Origin: Rhizobium sp. 007 | GTDB lineage: Bacteria; Pseudomonadota; Alphaproteobacteria; Rhizobiales; Rhizobiaceae | NCBI RefSeq assembly: GCF_015353075.1 | Contig: NZ_CP064187.1 | Span: 620,001 to 684,000, forward strand | Direction: 5' to 3' | DNA: 64,000 nucleotides | Part shown: in pieces, positions 47,341-55,545 of the stretch | How the letters are laid out: every line of letters begins with the position of its first letter | Numbering within the stretch: position 1 is the stretch's first letter | Notes under the pieces: model-generated | Told to the model about the DNA's origin: nothing | What the model saw: only the letters and a program-made list of their open reading frames with translations | The model's database searches: none | Position numbers and translations under genes: made by a program

Positions 47341-47352
47341 CTTGTATGCAAG
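47341..47352. promoter_or_regulatory. GntR-type dyad over the start codon
   Basis: The dyad CTTG-TATG-CAAG (arms CTTG/CAAG) spans the ATG of the GntR gene. FCD-type GntR proteins often bind TTGTATACAA-like sites near their own promoter, so this may be an autoregulatory operator. Confidence 0.45.
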
Positions 47353-48092
47353 ACAGCCATACATCCGAAAGCACACAGAGCAACATCGAAGAGGCCATCG
47401 TTTCGGGCATTCTTTCCGCCCGGATCCGGCCCGGCACGCGGCTGAGCGAAAACCAGCTTGCGTCAGTCTTCGGCGTTTCGCGAACCCGTGTGCGCGAGGC
47501 GATGATGAGGCTCGAAACGCGCGGCATCGTCACCGTGAGCCCCCGGCGAGGTTGGTTTGTGGTCGAGCCGTCCGCCGAAGAGGCGATGACCGTCTATGAG
47601 GCAAGGCGTGCTATCGAATCCGGCCTGCTGCGTGGCATGCGCGCGCTGACGGACGAGGGCCGCACGGTTCTCGTCTCCCACCTCGACGAGGAAAAGGCTG
47701 CGATGGCTGCAGGCGACCGCCAGCGCCTCACCTGCCTCATGGGTGACTTCCATATCCGCATCGCCGAACTCGGCGGCAACCCGATCCTTGTCGACATCCT
47801 GCGCGATCTCACTGCCAGGACAATCCTGATTTCGATGCTCTATCAGTCGGAATTTCACGCAGTGCAATCTCATGAGGGGCATTGCCGCATCTTCGAGGCC
47901 ATGGCAGCAGGCGATTTCGTCAAGGCCGCCGAGCTCTCCGTCGAACATCTGGACGAGGTGGAAACGGGCCTGGACCTCACGACCCGCCCGGACCCACTCT
48001 CGGAATTGCGCAGTTCCCTGTCGCTCCCTCCCAGGACCGTGTCTTCCCAACCGGCAGGCACACGAAAAACCGCAACTTCAAAGGAGAAATGA
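47346..48092 (+). CDS. GntR (FCD) family transcriptional regulator
   Basis: A 248-residue regulator. An N-terminal winged helix-turn-helix (about 15-75; SENQLASVFGVSRTRVREAM, then RGIVTVSPRRGWFVVEPS) is followed by an FCD ligand-binding domain (about 85-215) with the metal-type residues in HIRIAELGGN and the C-terminal histidine-containing segment (HEGHCRIFEAMAAGD). It starts at ATG 47346 with no visible Shine-Dalgarno sequence, which suggests a leaderless message. Because the amino-acid ABC genes begin 4 bases after its stop, it probably controls that operon in response to the substrate or a metabolite. Confidence 0.92.
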   Translation: MQDSHTSESTQSNIEEAIVSGILSARIRPGTRLSENQLASVFGVSRTRVREAMMRLETRGIVTVSPRRGWFVVEPSAEEAMTVYEARRAIESGLLRGMRALTDEGRTVLVSHLDEEKAAMAAGDRQRLTCLMGDFHIRIAELGGNPILVDILRDLTARTILISMLYQSEFHAVQSHEGHCRIFEAMAAGDFVKAAELSVEHLDEVETGLDLTTRPDPLSELRSSLSLPPRTVSSQPAGTRKTATSKEK

Positions 48093-48096
48093 ACAC

Positions 48097-48882
48097 ATGC
48101 TGACAAGAAGAACATTCTTTGCAATCGCAACGCTCGCAGCCGCTGTCGGCTTCGGTTCCGCTTCCCATGCCGATGCGCTTGCCGACATCACCGCGCGCGG
48201 CACGCTGCGCGTCGCCGTCCCGCAGGATTTTCCGCCCTTCGGCAGCGTCGGCACCGATATGGCGCCGATGGGCTATGACATCGACATGGCCAATCTGATT
48301 GCCGAAAAACTTGGCGTCAAAACCGAACTCGTGCCGGTCACCAGCGCCAACCGCATTCCCTATCTGCAGACGAACAAGGTCGATCTGGTTATTTCCAGCC
48401 TCGGCAAGAATCCGGACCGCGAAAAGGTCATCGATTTCTCCGCGGCCTATGCTCCCTTCTATAACGGCGTGTTCGCACCAGGCGATCTTTCCGTCGCCAA
48501 GGTGGAAGATCTTGCCGGCAAGACGGTCGGCGTCACCCGCGGCGCCGTCGAAGACCTCGAACTGACGAAGATCGCGTCTGCCGATGTAACGATCAAGCGC
48601 TACGAGGATAACAACGGCACGATTTCCGCCTTCCTCTCCGGTCAGGTCGAGGCTGTTGCAACCGGCAACGTGGTTGCCGCCGCCATCCTTGCCAAGAACC
48701 CCCCGAAGCGGCCCGAACTGAAGTTCCTGATCAAGAACTCGCCCTGCTACATCGGCCTCAGCAAGGAGCAGCCAGCGCTTCTCGAAAAGGTGAACGGCAT
48801 CATCGCCGCCGCCAAGGCCGATGGTTCGCTGAACGCCATTGCCCAGAAGTGGCTCGGCGCCGACCTCCCGAAAGACCTCTAA
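48097..48882 (+). CDS. Amino-acid ABC transporter substrate-binding protein
   Basis: A 261-residue periplasmic solute-binding protein of family 3. A signal peptide with twin arginine (MLTRRTFFAIATLAAAVGFG; RRTFF is Tat-like, though Sec export is possible) ends near SHADA. The binding domain shows GTLRVAVPQDFPPFGSVG, MGYDIDMANLIAEKLG and DLVISSLGKNPDREKVIDFS. It starts at ATG 48097, 11 bases after AAGGAG. It is the receptor of the ABC importer encoded next (two permeases and an ATPase). The ligand is likely a polar amino acid or related compound. Confidence 0.93.
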   Translation: MLTRRTFFAIATLAAAVGFGSASHADALADITARGTLRVAVPQDFPPFGSVGTDMAPMGYDIDMANLIAEKLGVKTELVPVTSANRIPYLQTNKVDLVISSLGKNPDREKVIDFSAAYAPFYNGVFAPGDLSVAKVEDLAGKTVGVTRGAVEDLELTKIASADVTIKRYEDNNGTISAFLSGQVEAVATGNVVAAAILAKNPPKRPELKFLIKNSPCYIGLSKEQPALLEKVNGIIAAAKADGSLNAIAQKWLGADLPKDL

Positions 48883-48956
48883 AAACCGGTCCAGCATGGT
48901 CATCCCGCGCCGCGGGGTGACCACTCGCCGTCGGTATTCAAAGAGGGGACAGTGTC

Positions 48957-49628
48957 TTGAGCTACCATTTCGAATTCGGTTGGCTGCTTCAATATTACCC
49001 GCAGATAGTCAAGGGCATCGTGATCACCATCGAGCTGATCTCGATTGGCGGCGTGCTCGGCATTTTGCTCGGCACCTTCTGTGCCTGGGTGCGCGCGCTC
49101 GGCCCGGCTTGGCTGAAGCCCGTCGTTGCGGCCTATGTCGAGCTGATCCGCAATACGCCGTTCCTGATCCAGCTCTTCTTCATCTTCTTCGGCCTGCCGT
49201 CGCTCGGTCTGCAGCTTTCTGAGCTGACGGCCGCCAATCTTGCCATGATCGTCAACCTCGGGGCCTATAGCTGCGAGATCATCCGCGCCGGCATCCAGGC
49301 GACGCCGAAGGGGCAGTTCGAGGCGGGCGCAAGCCTCGCCATGACGCCATTCGAAACCTTCCGACATGTCGTTCTCGTGCCGTCGCTCCAGCGCATCTGG
49401 CCGGCACTCTCCTCGCAGGTGGTGATCGTCATGCTCGGCTCCTCCGTCGTCTCGCAGATCGCCGCCGAGGACCTGACCTTTGCCGCCAACTTCATCCAGT
49501 CGCGAACCTTCCGCGCCTTCGAAGCCTACATCGTCTCGACGGCCATCTATCTGGCGCTGGCGATCCTGCTCCGGCAGCTTTTGGTGGTGGCCGGCGGGTT
49601 CATCTTCCCGAGGAGGCTTGTCCGATGA
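48957..49628 (+). CDS. Amino-acid ABC transporter permease 1
   Basis: A 223-residue permease of the HisMQ type. It has about five membrane segments and the inner-loop EAA motif (EAGASLAMTPFETFRHVVLV) that docks with the ATPase. The start is TTG at 48957, 10 bases after GAGGGG. The gene overlaps the second permease by 4 bases (ATGA). Confidence 0.92.
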   Translation: MSYHFEFGWLLQYYPQIVKGIVITIELISIGGVLGILLGTFCAWVRALGPAWLKPVVAAYVELIRNTPFLIQLFFIFFGLPSLGLQLSELTAANLAMIVNLGAYSCEIIRAGIQATPKGQFEAGASLAMTPFETFRHVVLVPSLQRIWPALSSQVVIVMLGSSVVSQIAAEDLTFAANFIQSRTFRAFEAYIVSTAIYLALAILLRQLLVVAGGFIFPRRLVR

Positions 49629-50284
49629 TCGAGTTCACACTCTGGGATATCCTGCGTAACCTGCTGCTCGCCACGCGCTGGACGGTTCTGCTCTCGCTCG
49701 TTTCCTTCATCGGGGGCGGCGCGGTCGGGCTCGGCCTGCTCTTCCTGCGCATCAGCAAGCGGAAGTCGCTGCGGGCGCTTGCAAAATACTACATCGAGCT
49801 TTTTCAAGGCACGCCGCTCCTGATGCAGCTCTTCATCGCCTTCTTCGGTCTCGGCCTTTTCGGCGTCGACGTGCCGGCATGGCTTGCCGCCGCCCTGGCA
49901 TTGATCCTCTGGACCGCTGCCTTCCTCGCCGAAATCTGGCGCGGCTGCGTCGAAGCGGTTGCGAAAGGCCAATGGGAAGCCTCCGCCAGCCTCGGCATGG
50001 GAAGGTTGCAGCAGATGCGCTACGTCATCCTACCGCAGGCGCTGAGGGTCGCCGTGCCGCCGACCGTCGGCTTCTCCGTCCAGGTCGTCAAGGGAACGGC
50101 ACTCACCTCGATCATAGGCTTCGTCGAACTATCGAAGGCAGGCACCGTCGTCACCAACGCCACCTTCCAGCCCTTCACTGTCTACGGGCTCGTCGCTCTT
50201 ATCTATTTTGCGCTTTGCTGGCCTCTGTCGAAGAGCAGCCAGATCCTCGAAAGGAAGCTCAATGTCGCTCATCGAAATCACTGA
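49625..50284 (+). CDS. Amino-acid ABC transporter permease 2
   Basis: A 219-residue HisMQ-type permease, partner of the previous one. The EAA loop is EASASLGMGRLQQMRYVILP, followed by GFSVQVVKGTALTSIIG. Its start overlaps the stop of permease 1 and its end overlaps the ATPase start by 23 bases, so all four transporter genes are one unit. Confidence 0.93.
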   Translation: MIEFTLWDILRNLLLATRWTVLLSLVSFIGGGAVGLGLLFLRISKRKSLRALAKYYIELFQGTPLLMQLFIAFFGLGLFGVDVPAWLAAALALILWTAAFLAEIWRGCVEAVAKGQWEASASLGMGRLQQMRYVILPQALRVAVPPTVGFSVQVVKGTALTSIIGFVELSKAGTVVTNATFQPFTVYGLVALIYFALCWPLSKSSQILERKLNVAHRNH

Positions 50285-50987
50285 AGTCCGCAAGAGCTAC
50301 GGCACGAACGAGGTGCTGAAGGGCATCGACCTGGATGTGGAGCCGGGCGAGGTCATTGCCATCATCGGCAAGAGCGGCTCGGGAAAATCAACGCTGCTGC
50401 GCTGCATCAACGGCCTCGAGACCATCACCCAAGGCTCGATCTCGGTAGCCGGCGCCCAGCTTCTGGACGACGAATTGCATCTGAAGGCGCTCAGGCTGAA
50501 AGTCGGCATGATCTTCCAGCAGTTCAATCTCTTCCCGCACCTGACGGCCGGCGGCAATGTCATGCTGTCGCAGTCGGTCGTCAAGAAGACGCCGAAGGCA
50601 GAGGCTGAAGCGGTCGCCCGCAAGATGCTCGACCGCGTCGGTCTCGGCCACAAGTTCGATGCCTATCCCGACGAGCTTTCCGGCGGCCAGCAGCAGCGTG
50701 TCGCGATTGCCCGGGCGCTTGCCATGCAGCCGATCGCCCTGCTGTGCGACGAGATCACCTCCGCGCTCGACCCGGAACTCGTCGCCGAGGTTCTGGCTGT
50801 CGTGCGCGAGCTTGCCTCCGAGGGCATGACATTGCTGATGGTGACGCACGAGATGAAATTCGCCCGCGACGTCTGCAGCCGCGTCGTCTTCATGCACCAG
50901 GGCCGCGTCCACGAAATCGGCCCGCCGGAAGAAGTCTTCGCCAACCCGAAGACCGCCGAACTCAAGCAGTTCCTCGGCGTGCATTAG
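50262..50987 (+). CDS. Amino-acid ABC transporter ATP-binding protein
   Basis: A 241-residue ATPase of the polar amino-acid importer. Walker A is IGKSGSGKSTLLRC, the Q-loop is MIFQQFNLFPHL, the signature is LSGGQQQRVAIARAL, and Walker B is ALLCDEITSALDPE (with Ile where Pro is usual), with H-loop VTHEMKFARDV. The ATG at 50262 has AAGGAAG upstream; the in-frame upstream start at 50208 is inside the previous gene. The four ABC genes and the GntR regulator make a complete uptake unit. Confidence 0.95.
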   Translation: MSLIEITEVRKSYGTNEVLKGIDLDVEPGEVIAIIGKSGSGKSTLLRCINGLETITQGSISVAGAQLLDDELHLKALRLKVGMIFQQFNLFPHLTAGGNVMLSQSVVKKTPKAEAEAVARKMLDRVGLGHKFDAYPDELSGGQQQRVAIARALAMQPIALLCDEITSALDPELVAEVLAVVRELASEGMTLLMVTHEMKFARDVCSRVVFMHQGRVHEIGPPEEVFANPKTAELKQFLGVH

Positions 50988-51008
50988 TGGGCGGCCAGAT
51001 CGCGTGTG

Positions 51009-51779
51009 CTATCCCGCCGCCTCGATGATCAGTTGGGTAATCTCATCCGGATGGGAGATCAGCGAGAGATGGCTGGCCTTCAGTTCGATGGTCTTGGCTC
51101 CCATGCGCTGGGCCATGAAGCGTTCGAGGTCTGGATTGATCGTGCGATCTTCCGTCGAAACGGCATACCAGCTTGGCTTCGAACGCCAAGCCGCCTGTGT
51201 GGTCTTGCCCGTAAGGAGAGCCTTGTTGAATGGCTCCTGGACTGCATAAAGCACCTTCGCCCTTGCTTCTGGTAGGTCGCCCGCGAAATCATGCAGGAAT
51301 GCCGCCTCGCTGAGGCGTCCTTCGTCACCATCGAAAACGATGCCTGCGGAGGCCGGCGGCGTGGGAAATGTCTTGGCCAGTGCGGCATAGTCCTCGCCCG
51401 CATCCGGCGCCCGCGCTGCGACATAAACGAGTGCCGACACGTTCGGATGCATACCAGCTTCAGTTACGATCATCCCCGCGAAGGAATGCCCGACCAGAAC
51501 CGTCGGGCCATCCTGCCGTGCCAGCACCCGCTCAACGGAGGATACCGCTTCAGGCAGCGTCGTTAGCGGATTTTGCACGGCCGTGGCATTGAACCGCGCT
51601 GCCTGCAGTCGGGCAATCACCTCGGACCAGCACGATCCATCAGCGAACAGCCCATGCGCCAGGACGACGTTGCGCGCCTTCACCGCACCAGAGGGCGCGG
51701 CCATGCTGCGGGTTGAGAGAAGAGAAGTGGCCGCGCCGGCAACAAAGGCGGCTGAGAAAGTACGTCTTGTCATCATCAT
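51009..51779 (-). CDS. Tat-exported alpha/beta hydrolase
   Basis: A 256-residue hydrolase. The N-terminus MMMTRRTFSAAFVAGAATSL has the RRTF twin-arginine pattern and ends with a signal-peptidase site near SMAAPS. The nucleophile elbow is VLVGHSFAGM (GHSFAG), the oxyanion region NVVLAHGLFADGS and the final catalytic histidine in ASHLSLISHPDEI. Several ATG codons occur in a row at 51779, 51776 and 51773; the first follows AAGGAAG. The protein resembles the EstC/salicylate-binding-protein-2-like esterase group. It is divergent from the GntR gene at 52054, which probably regulates it. Substrate unknown. Confidence 0.88.
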   Translation of the reverse strand: MMMTRRTFSAAFVAGAATSLLSTRSMAAPSGAVKARNVVLAHGLFADGSCWSEVIARLQAARFNATAVQNPLTTLPEAVSSVERVLARQDGPTVLVGHSFAGMIVTEAGMHPNVSALVYVAARAPDAGEDYAALAKTFPTPPASAGIVFDGDEGRLSEAAFLHDFAGDLPEARAKVLYAVQEPFNKALLTGKTTQAAWRSKPSWYAVSTEDRTINPDLERFMAQRMGAKTIELKASHLSLISHPDEITQLIIEAAG

Positions 51780-51981
51780 GAGATGGCTTCCTTCTGCGTC
51801 GAACAGTTTGAAGGCTTGCGTACGACGTGTCTCAAGCGTGGCTGCGAGAGCTTTTCCAGCTCTCCAGCTCGCATTCTTAGAAAGTCGATGCGTATGCAAG
51901 ATATATGATGTCCCGGTAATATGTATTCTTTATGCGGAAATGTTTCAATAATTGAATGCGTAACTGTTCCGTGATGACTAA

Positions 51982-52025
51982 TTTGTATGCGGTCACTTTT
52001 CCGGTTGTGCATATTCGCGTACAAA
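51982..52025. promoter_or_regulatory. Inverted repeat upstream of the second GntR gene
   Basis: TTTGTATGCG at 51982-51991 and CGCGTACAAA at 52016-52025 form an imperfect inverted repeat with one mismatch, 24 bases apart. A third related half, GCGTATGCAAG, lies near 51890. All carry the TTGYAYGC-like core seen at the other GntR gene (47341). These are probable operators between the divergent hydrolase and GntR genes. Confidence 0.5.
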
Positions 52026-52053
52026 AGAGCCCGAAGGGTAAGGAAGATTATGC

Positions 52054-52740
52054 ATGGTCAAGGGATCAGACGCTCGAGATGATGTCGATGATCGGGAGCT
52101 CCTGTCTGACCGCATTCGCAACGCGCTGACGGATGAGATCGCTGCGGGCACGCTGGTAGCGGGTGCTTCGCTGGACGAACAGCAGCTTGCCGACCGTTTC
52201 GGCGCCTCCCGCACTCCAGTTCGAGAAGCGCTGCGTCAATTGGCGGTCAGCGGGCTCGTCGAGGTTCGCGCACGGCGAGGCGTCGTCGTGGCTCGCTTGA
52301 CCCCCGAGCGCATCATGGACATGTTTGAGACGTCGGCCGAGATCGAGGCCATGTGCGTGCGGCTTGCGACCTACCGTATGACTCCGCTCGAGCGAAGCCA
52401 CCTGATCGGACTGCACGACATGTCTGACGAGATTGTCGAGAAAGGTGATTTTGACGCGTATGATGCTTTCAACCGCGAATTCCATGAGACGATCTATCGC
52501 GCTACCCACAACGGCTTTCTTGCCGAACAAGCGATAGCGGTGCGCACGAGGCTGAACGCCTTTCGGCGCACGCAACTTCGGCAAGGCGATCGGATGCGTA
52601 AGTCCCGGGATGAGCACGATGCCATCATGCAGGCGATCGCGGAGGGCGACGGCGAAATGGCATCTCGGCGCATGCGAGCACATATGCTGAACGCTGCCAC
52701 AGCGCTGCGTCGTTTCATTGAAGCGAACAAGTCGGCATAA
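52054..52740 (+). CDS. GntR (FCD) family transcriptional regulator
   Basis: A 228-residue regulator with an N-terminal winged helix (SLDEQQLADRFGASRTPVREA, then RQLAVSGLVEVRARRGVVVARL) and an FCD domain (about 85-220) in which DAFNREFHETIYRATHN and EHDAIMQAIAEGD hold the metal/ligand-binding Asp and His positions. It is divergent from the hydrolase gene and is its most likely target regulator. Its stop lies 88 bases before the end of the convergent formate dehydrogenase gene. Confidence 0.92.
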   Translation: MVKGSDARDDVDDRELLSDRIRNALTDEIAAGTLVAGASLDEQQLADRFGASRTPVREALRQLAVSGLVEVRARRGVVVARLTPERIMDMFETSAEIEAMCVRLATYRMTPLERSHLIGLHDMSDEIVEKGDFDAYDAFNREFHETIYRATHNGFLAEQAIAVRTRLNAFRRTQLRQGDRMRKSRDEHDAIMQAIAEGDGEMASRRMRAHMLNAATALRRFIEANKSA

Positions 52741-52828
52741 CATTGCTGACGACAACGCATGCCTGCAACCGCTTCGGCTCTCGGCAGGCAACGAGAGCCG
52801 GTCGAGCCTTCCGAGCAACCGGGCGCCT

Positions 52829-54034
52829 TCAGCTTTTGAAGCGCGCTGCCTCTTCAGACCCACGCGTCGCGTCTCCGGCGCTGTAGGAGTGAGCACCGGC
52901 GCCGGCGAGTTTGCCGCCGTCGACGATCAGATATTCCTCGCGGATCGGCTTGCCTTCGAACCAGCATTCGAGAATTTCCCGCGTGCCAGCGGCGTAGCGC
53001 GCCTGGGCGGAGAGCGACGAGCCCGAAATATGCGGCGTCATGCCGTGATGCGGCATCGACCGCCAAGGATGGTCCTTCGGTGCGGGCTGCGGGAACCACA
53101 CGTCGCCGGCATAACCGCCAAGCTGGCCGCTCTCGAGCGCCCGCGCGACGGCATCGCGATTGCAGATCTTGCCGCGCGCCGTGTTCACCAGGTAGGCGCC
53201 GCGTTTCATCTTGGCGATCATCGCTTCGTCGAAGAGGTTTTCCGTCTCCGGATGCAGCGGCGCGTTGATCGTGACGACATCGCAGACGGGCACCATCTCA
53301 GTTGGCGTCTTGTGGAAGGTAACGCCGAGCTCCTTCTCGACTGCATCGGGAAGCCGGTGGCGGTCGGTATAGTGCAGCTTGACGTCGAACGGCTTCAGCC
53401 GGCGAAGCACCGCGCTGCCGATCCGCCCGGCACCCACCGTGCCGATCTCCATGCCCTCGATATCGTAAGAGCGCGCGACGCAGTCGGCGATGTTCCAGCC
53501 GCCTTTCACGACCCACTGGTAGGAGGGGATATAGTTTCGCGCGAGGCTGAGGATCATCATGACCACATGTTCGGATACGCTGATTGAGTTGCAGTAGGTC
53601 ACCTCGGCGACGGTGATGCCGCGGTCCATCGCGGCCTGGAGATCGACATGGTCGGAGCCGATGCCGGCGGTGATCGCCAGCTTCAGCTTGGCCGCCTTGG
53701 CGATCCGCTCGGCGGTCAGGTAGGCCGGCCAAAAAGGCTGCGAGATCACGATCTCGGCGTCGGCAAGCTCGCGTTCGAAGACGCTGCCGGGACCGTCCTT
53801 GTCCGAGGTCACCACCAGATTGTGCCCCTGGCTTTCGAGAAACTTCCTCAAGCCCAGTTCGCCGGAGACGCTGCCCAACAGGGCGCCCGGCTGAAAATCG
53901 ATGGCTTTCGGGGTGGGAAGCGTCTGGCCGCCGGGATAGTGTTCGAGTTTCGGCAGGCCATCCCGCGCATAGGCGCTCGGATATCCATCGACCGGATCGT
54001 CATAGAGGACGCAAACGACCTTTGCCAAATCCAT
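52829..54034 (-). CDS. NAD-dependent formate dehydrogenase
   Basis: A 401-residue single-subunit formate dehydrogenase of the D-2-hydroxyacid dehydrogenase family, oxidising formate to CO2 with NAD. It is highly similar by eye to the well-studied Pseudomonas sp. 101 enzyme: the start AKVVCVLYDDPVDGYPSAYA, the formate-binding region PFWPAYLT, AGIGSDHVDL, the NAD-binding GTVGAGRIGSAVLRRL, the catalytic Arg in VNTARGKICNRDAV and the His/Gln site in WFPQPAPKDHPWR and TPHISGSSL. GAAGGGAG lies before the ATG. This metal-free type differs from the multi-subunit molybdenum enzymes. In rhizobia it may supply NADH during growth on C1 or methanol-derived compounds. Confidence 0.96.
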   Translation of the reverse strand: MDLAKVVCVLYDDPVDGYPSAYARDGLPKLEHYPGGQTLPTPKAIDFQPGALLGSVSGELGLRKFLESQGHNLVVTSDKDGPGSVFERELADAEIVISQPFWPAYLTAERIAKAAKLKLAITAGIGSDHVDLQAAMDRGITVAEVTYCNSISVSEHVVMMILSLARNYIPSYQWVVKGGWNIADCVARSYDIEGMEIGTVGAGRIGSAVLRRLKPFDVKLHYTDRHRLPDAVEKELGVTFHKTPTEMVPVCDVVTINAPLHPETENLFDEAMIAKMKRGAYLVNTARGKICNRDAVARALESGQLGGYAGDVWFPQPAPKDHPWRSMPHHGMTPHISGSSLSAQARYAAGTREILECWFEGKPIREEYLIVDGGKLAGAGAHSYSAGDATRGSEEAARFKS

Positions 54035-54303
54035 CTCCCTTCATTTGAAAACGAAGAGGGAGGGCCTCGAATTCTTCAAAGCTGCCGGTCAATGCGGACG
54101 AACAGCAGGGCAATGTGCTCTGTTGAATGATCTGTGGCCAGCAGGCTCGCTCGCAGCGCTCCCGCGTTCGTAATTGGCACCACTGTGGAAAGGTGGAGGA
54201 GCCGGACACGGTTTCAAGTAGAGCCGCCGGGAAGTCACCGTAATCCCCTTGCCCTCTGCCTCGTTCCCTCTATTCTGCCGGCAACGCCATAGGAGGCCAC
54301 CAT

Positions 54304-54612
54304 ATGATCCTGCATTGCGTATTGCTGCGGCTGAAGGCTGCTATGACGGGCGAGGAGAAGCAGGCGTTGCTCGAATCGGTCGTCGCGCTGAAGCAGGTGA
54401 TCCCGGGCATCCTCGATGTCAGATATGGCCCAAACGTCTCGCCGGAAGGGCTGCATGGCGGCTTCGTCGACGGCTTCGTGGTGACCTTCGAAAATGCCGC
54501 GGCGCGGGATGCCTATCTCGTGCATCCCGAGCATGTGGCCGTCGGCGAGCGCATCGTCTCCTCGACGGATGGCGGCCTTGCCGGCCTCCTGGTCTTTGAT
54601 TTCAATCTCTGA
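54304..54612 (+). CDS. Dabb (stress-responsive alpha/beta barrel) domain protein
   Basis: A 102-residue protein with one Dabb domain, seen in MILHCVLLRLK, GILDVRYGPNVSPEG and YLVHPEHVAVGERIVSSTDG (the His-Pro-His part is a domain hallmark). Dabb proteins form dimeric barrels; most have no proven function, a few are cyclases. AGGAGG is 5-8 bases before the ATG. It is isolated, between the formate dehydrogenase and metal-transport genes. Confidence 0.88.
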   Translation: MILHCVLLRLKAAMTGEEKQALLESVVALKQVIPGILDVRYGPNVSPEGLHGGFVDGFVVTFENAAARDAYLVHPEHVAVGERIVSSTDGGLAGLLVFDFNL

Positions 54613-54629
54613 GGGAAGCCGCGGCGCAA

Positions 54630-55529
54630 TCAGCTCGACTTTGCCATCGCCGCGGCGATCTGGTCGACATTGTAGCGGAACATCTTCTCGTAGGTCGGCG
54701 CCGGTCCCTTCGCATCCGAAAGCGATTCGACATAGAGCTCGCCGCCGGGTTCTGCACCCGTTGCCTTGGCGACCTGCCTGACGAGGCGGGGATCGTTCGA
54801 GTTTTCGAAGAAATAGCTCTTCACGTGCTCGGCCTTGATCTGCTCGATCAGCTTGGCGACGTCTGCGGCAGACGCCTCCGTTTCGGTTGACATGCCCAGC
54901 GGCGCTAGGAAGCTGACATTGTACTCGCGGCCGAAATAGCCGAAGGCGTCGTGGCTCGTCAGCACCTTGCGCCGGTCGTCCGGAACCGTGTCGAATTTGG
55001 AATGGGCATAGGCGTCAAGCGCGTCGAGCGTCTTCGTGTAGCGCTCGGCATTCGCCTTGAAGATGCTGGCATCCGCCGGATTGGCGGCCGATAGCGCCTT
55101 CTCGATATTGGCGACCCAGACCTTCACGTTGACCGGACTGTTCCAGACGTGGGGATCCGTGACAGTCTCGCCGTCCTCTTCCATCGTGCGGGTCTTGATG
55201 CCGTCGGAGACGGTGACCGGCGTTCCCTTGTAGCCGGAAGCGGAAATCAGCCGGTCCATCCAGCCCTCCAGGCCTTCGCCGCTGACGAAGGTCACCTGCG
55301 CGGCCTTCAGATGCTTGGCGTCGGCAGGCGACGGCTCGAACTCATGGGGGTCGCCATTCGGGCCGACGAGGCTCGTGACGTTCACGTGGTCGCCGCCGAC
55401 CTGGCTGACGACATCGGCAAGCACGGTAAAGGAGGCAACCACCTTCAGGGTTTCGGCGGAGGCTGGTACGGACGAAAAGGCGATCAGCGCGGGAAGGGCC
55501 GCGGAAAGAAGTAGTCTGCGGGAAATCAT
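54630..55529 (-). CDS. Zinc/manganese ABC transporter substrate-binding protein (AztC-like)
   Basis: A 299-residue periplasmic metal-binding protein of cluster A-I (ZnuA/AztC/MntC group). A signal peptide (MISRRLLLSAALPALIAFSS, cut near ASA) is followed by two lobes. Metal ligands are visible as His in NGDPHEFEPSP, DPHVWNSP and TSHDAFGYF, with an acidic fourth ligand expected in the C-terminal lobe (FFENSND). It lacks the His-rich loop of ZnuA, like AztC. AAGGAG precedes the ATG at 55529. It is the last gene of the operon ATPase-permease-binding protein. Zinc is more likely than manganese given the operator at 57292, but this is an inference. Confidence 0.9.
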   Translation of the reverse strand: MISRRLLLSAALPALIAFSSVPASAETLKVVASFTVLADVVSQVGGDHVNVTSLVGPNGDPHEFEPSPADAKHLKAAQVTFVSGEGLEGWMDRLISASGYKGTPVTVSDGIKTRTMEEDGETVTDPHVWNSPVNVKVWVANIEKALSAANPADASIFKANAERYTKTLDALDAYAHSKFDTVPDDRRKVLTSHDAFGYFGREYNVSFLAPLGMSTETEASAADVAKLIEQIKAEHVKSYFFENSNDPRLVRQVAKATGAEPGGELYVESLSDAKGPAPTYEKMFRYNVDQIAAAMAKSS

Positions 55530-55545
55530 CGAAGTCTCCTTGAGT

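Noticed and set aside
51776..52024. An 82-residue minus-strand frame upstream of the hydrolase.
   Set aside because: It overlaps the start region of the hydrolase and the probable operators and has no ribosome-binding site or motif.
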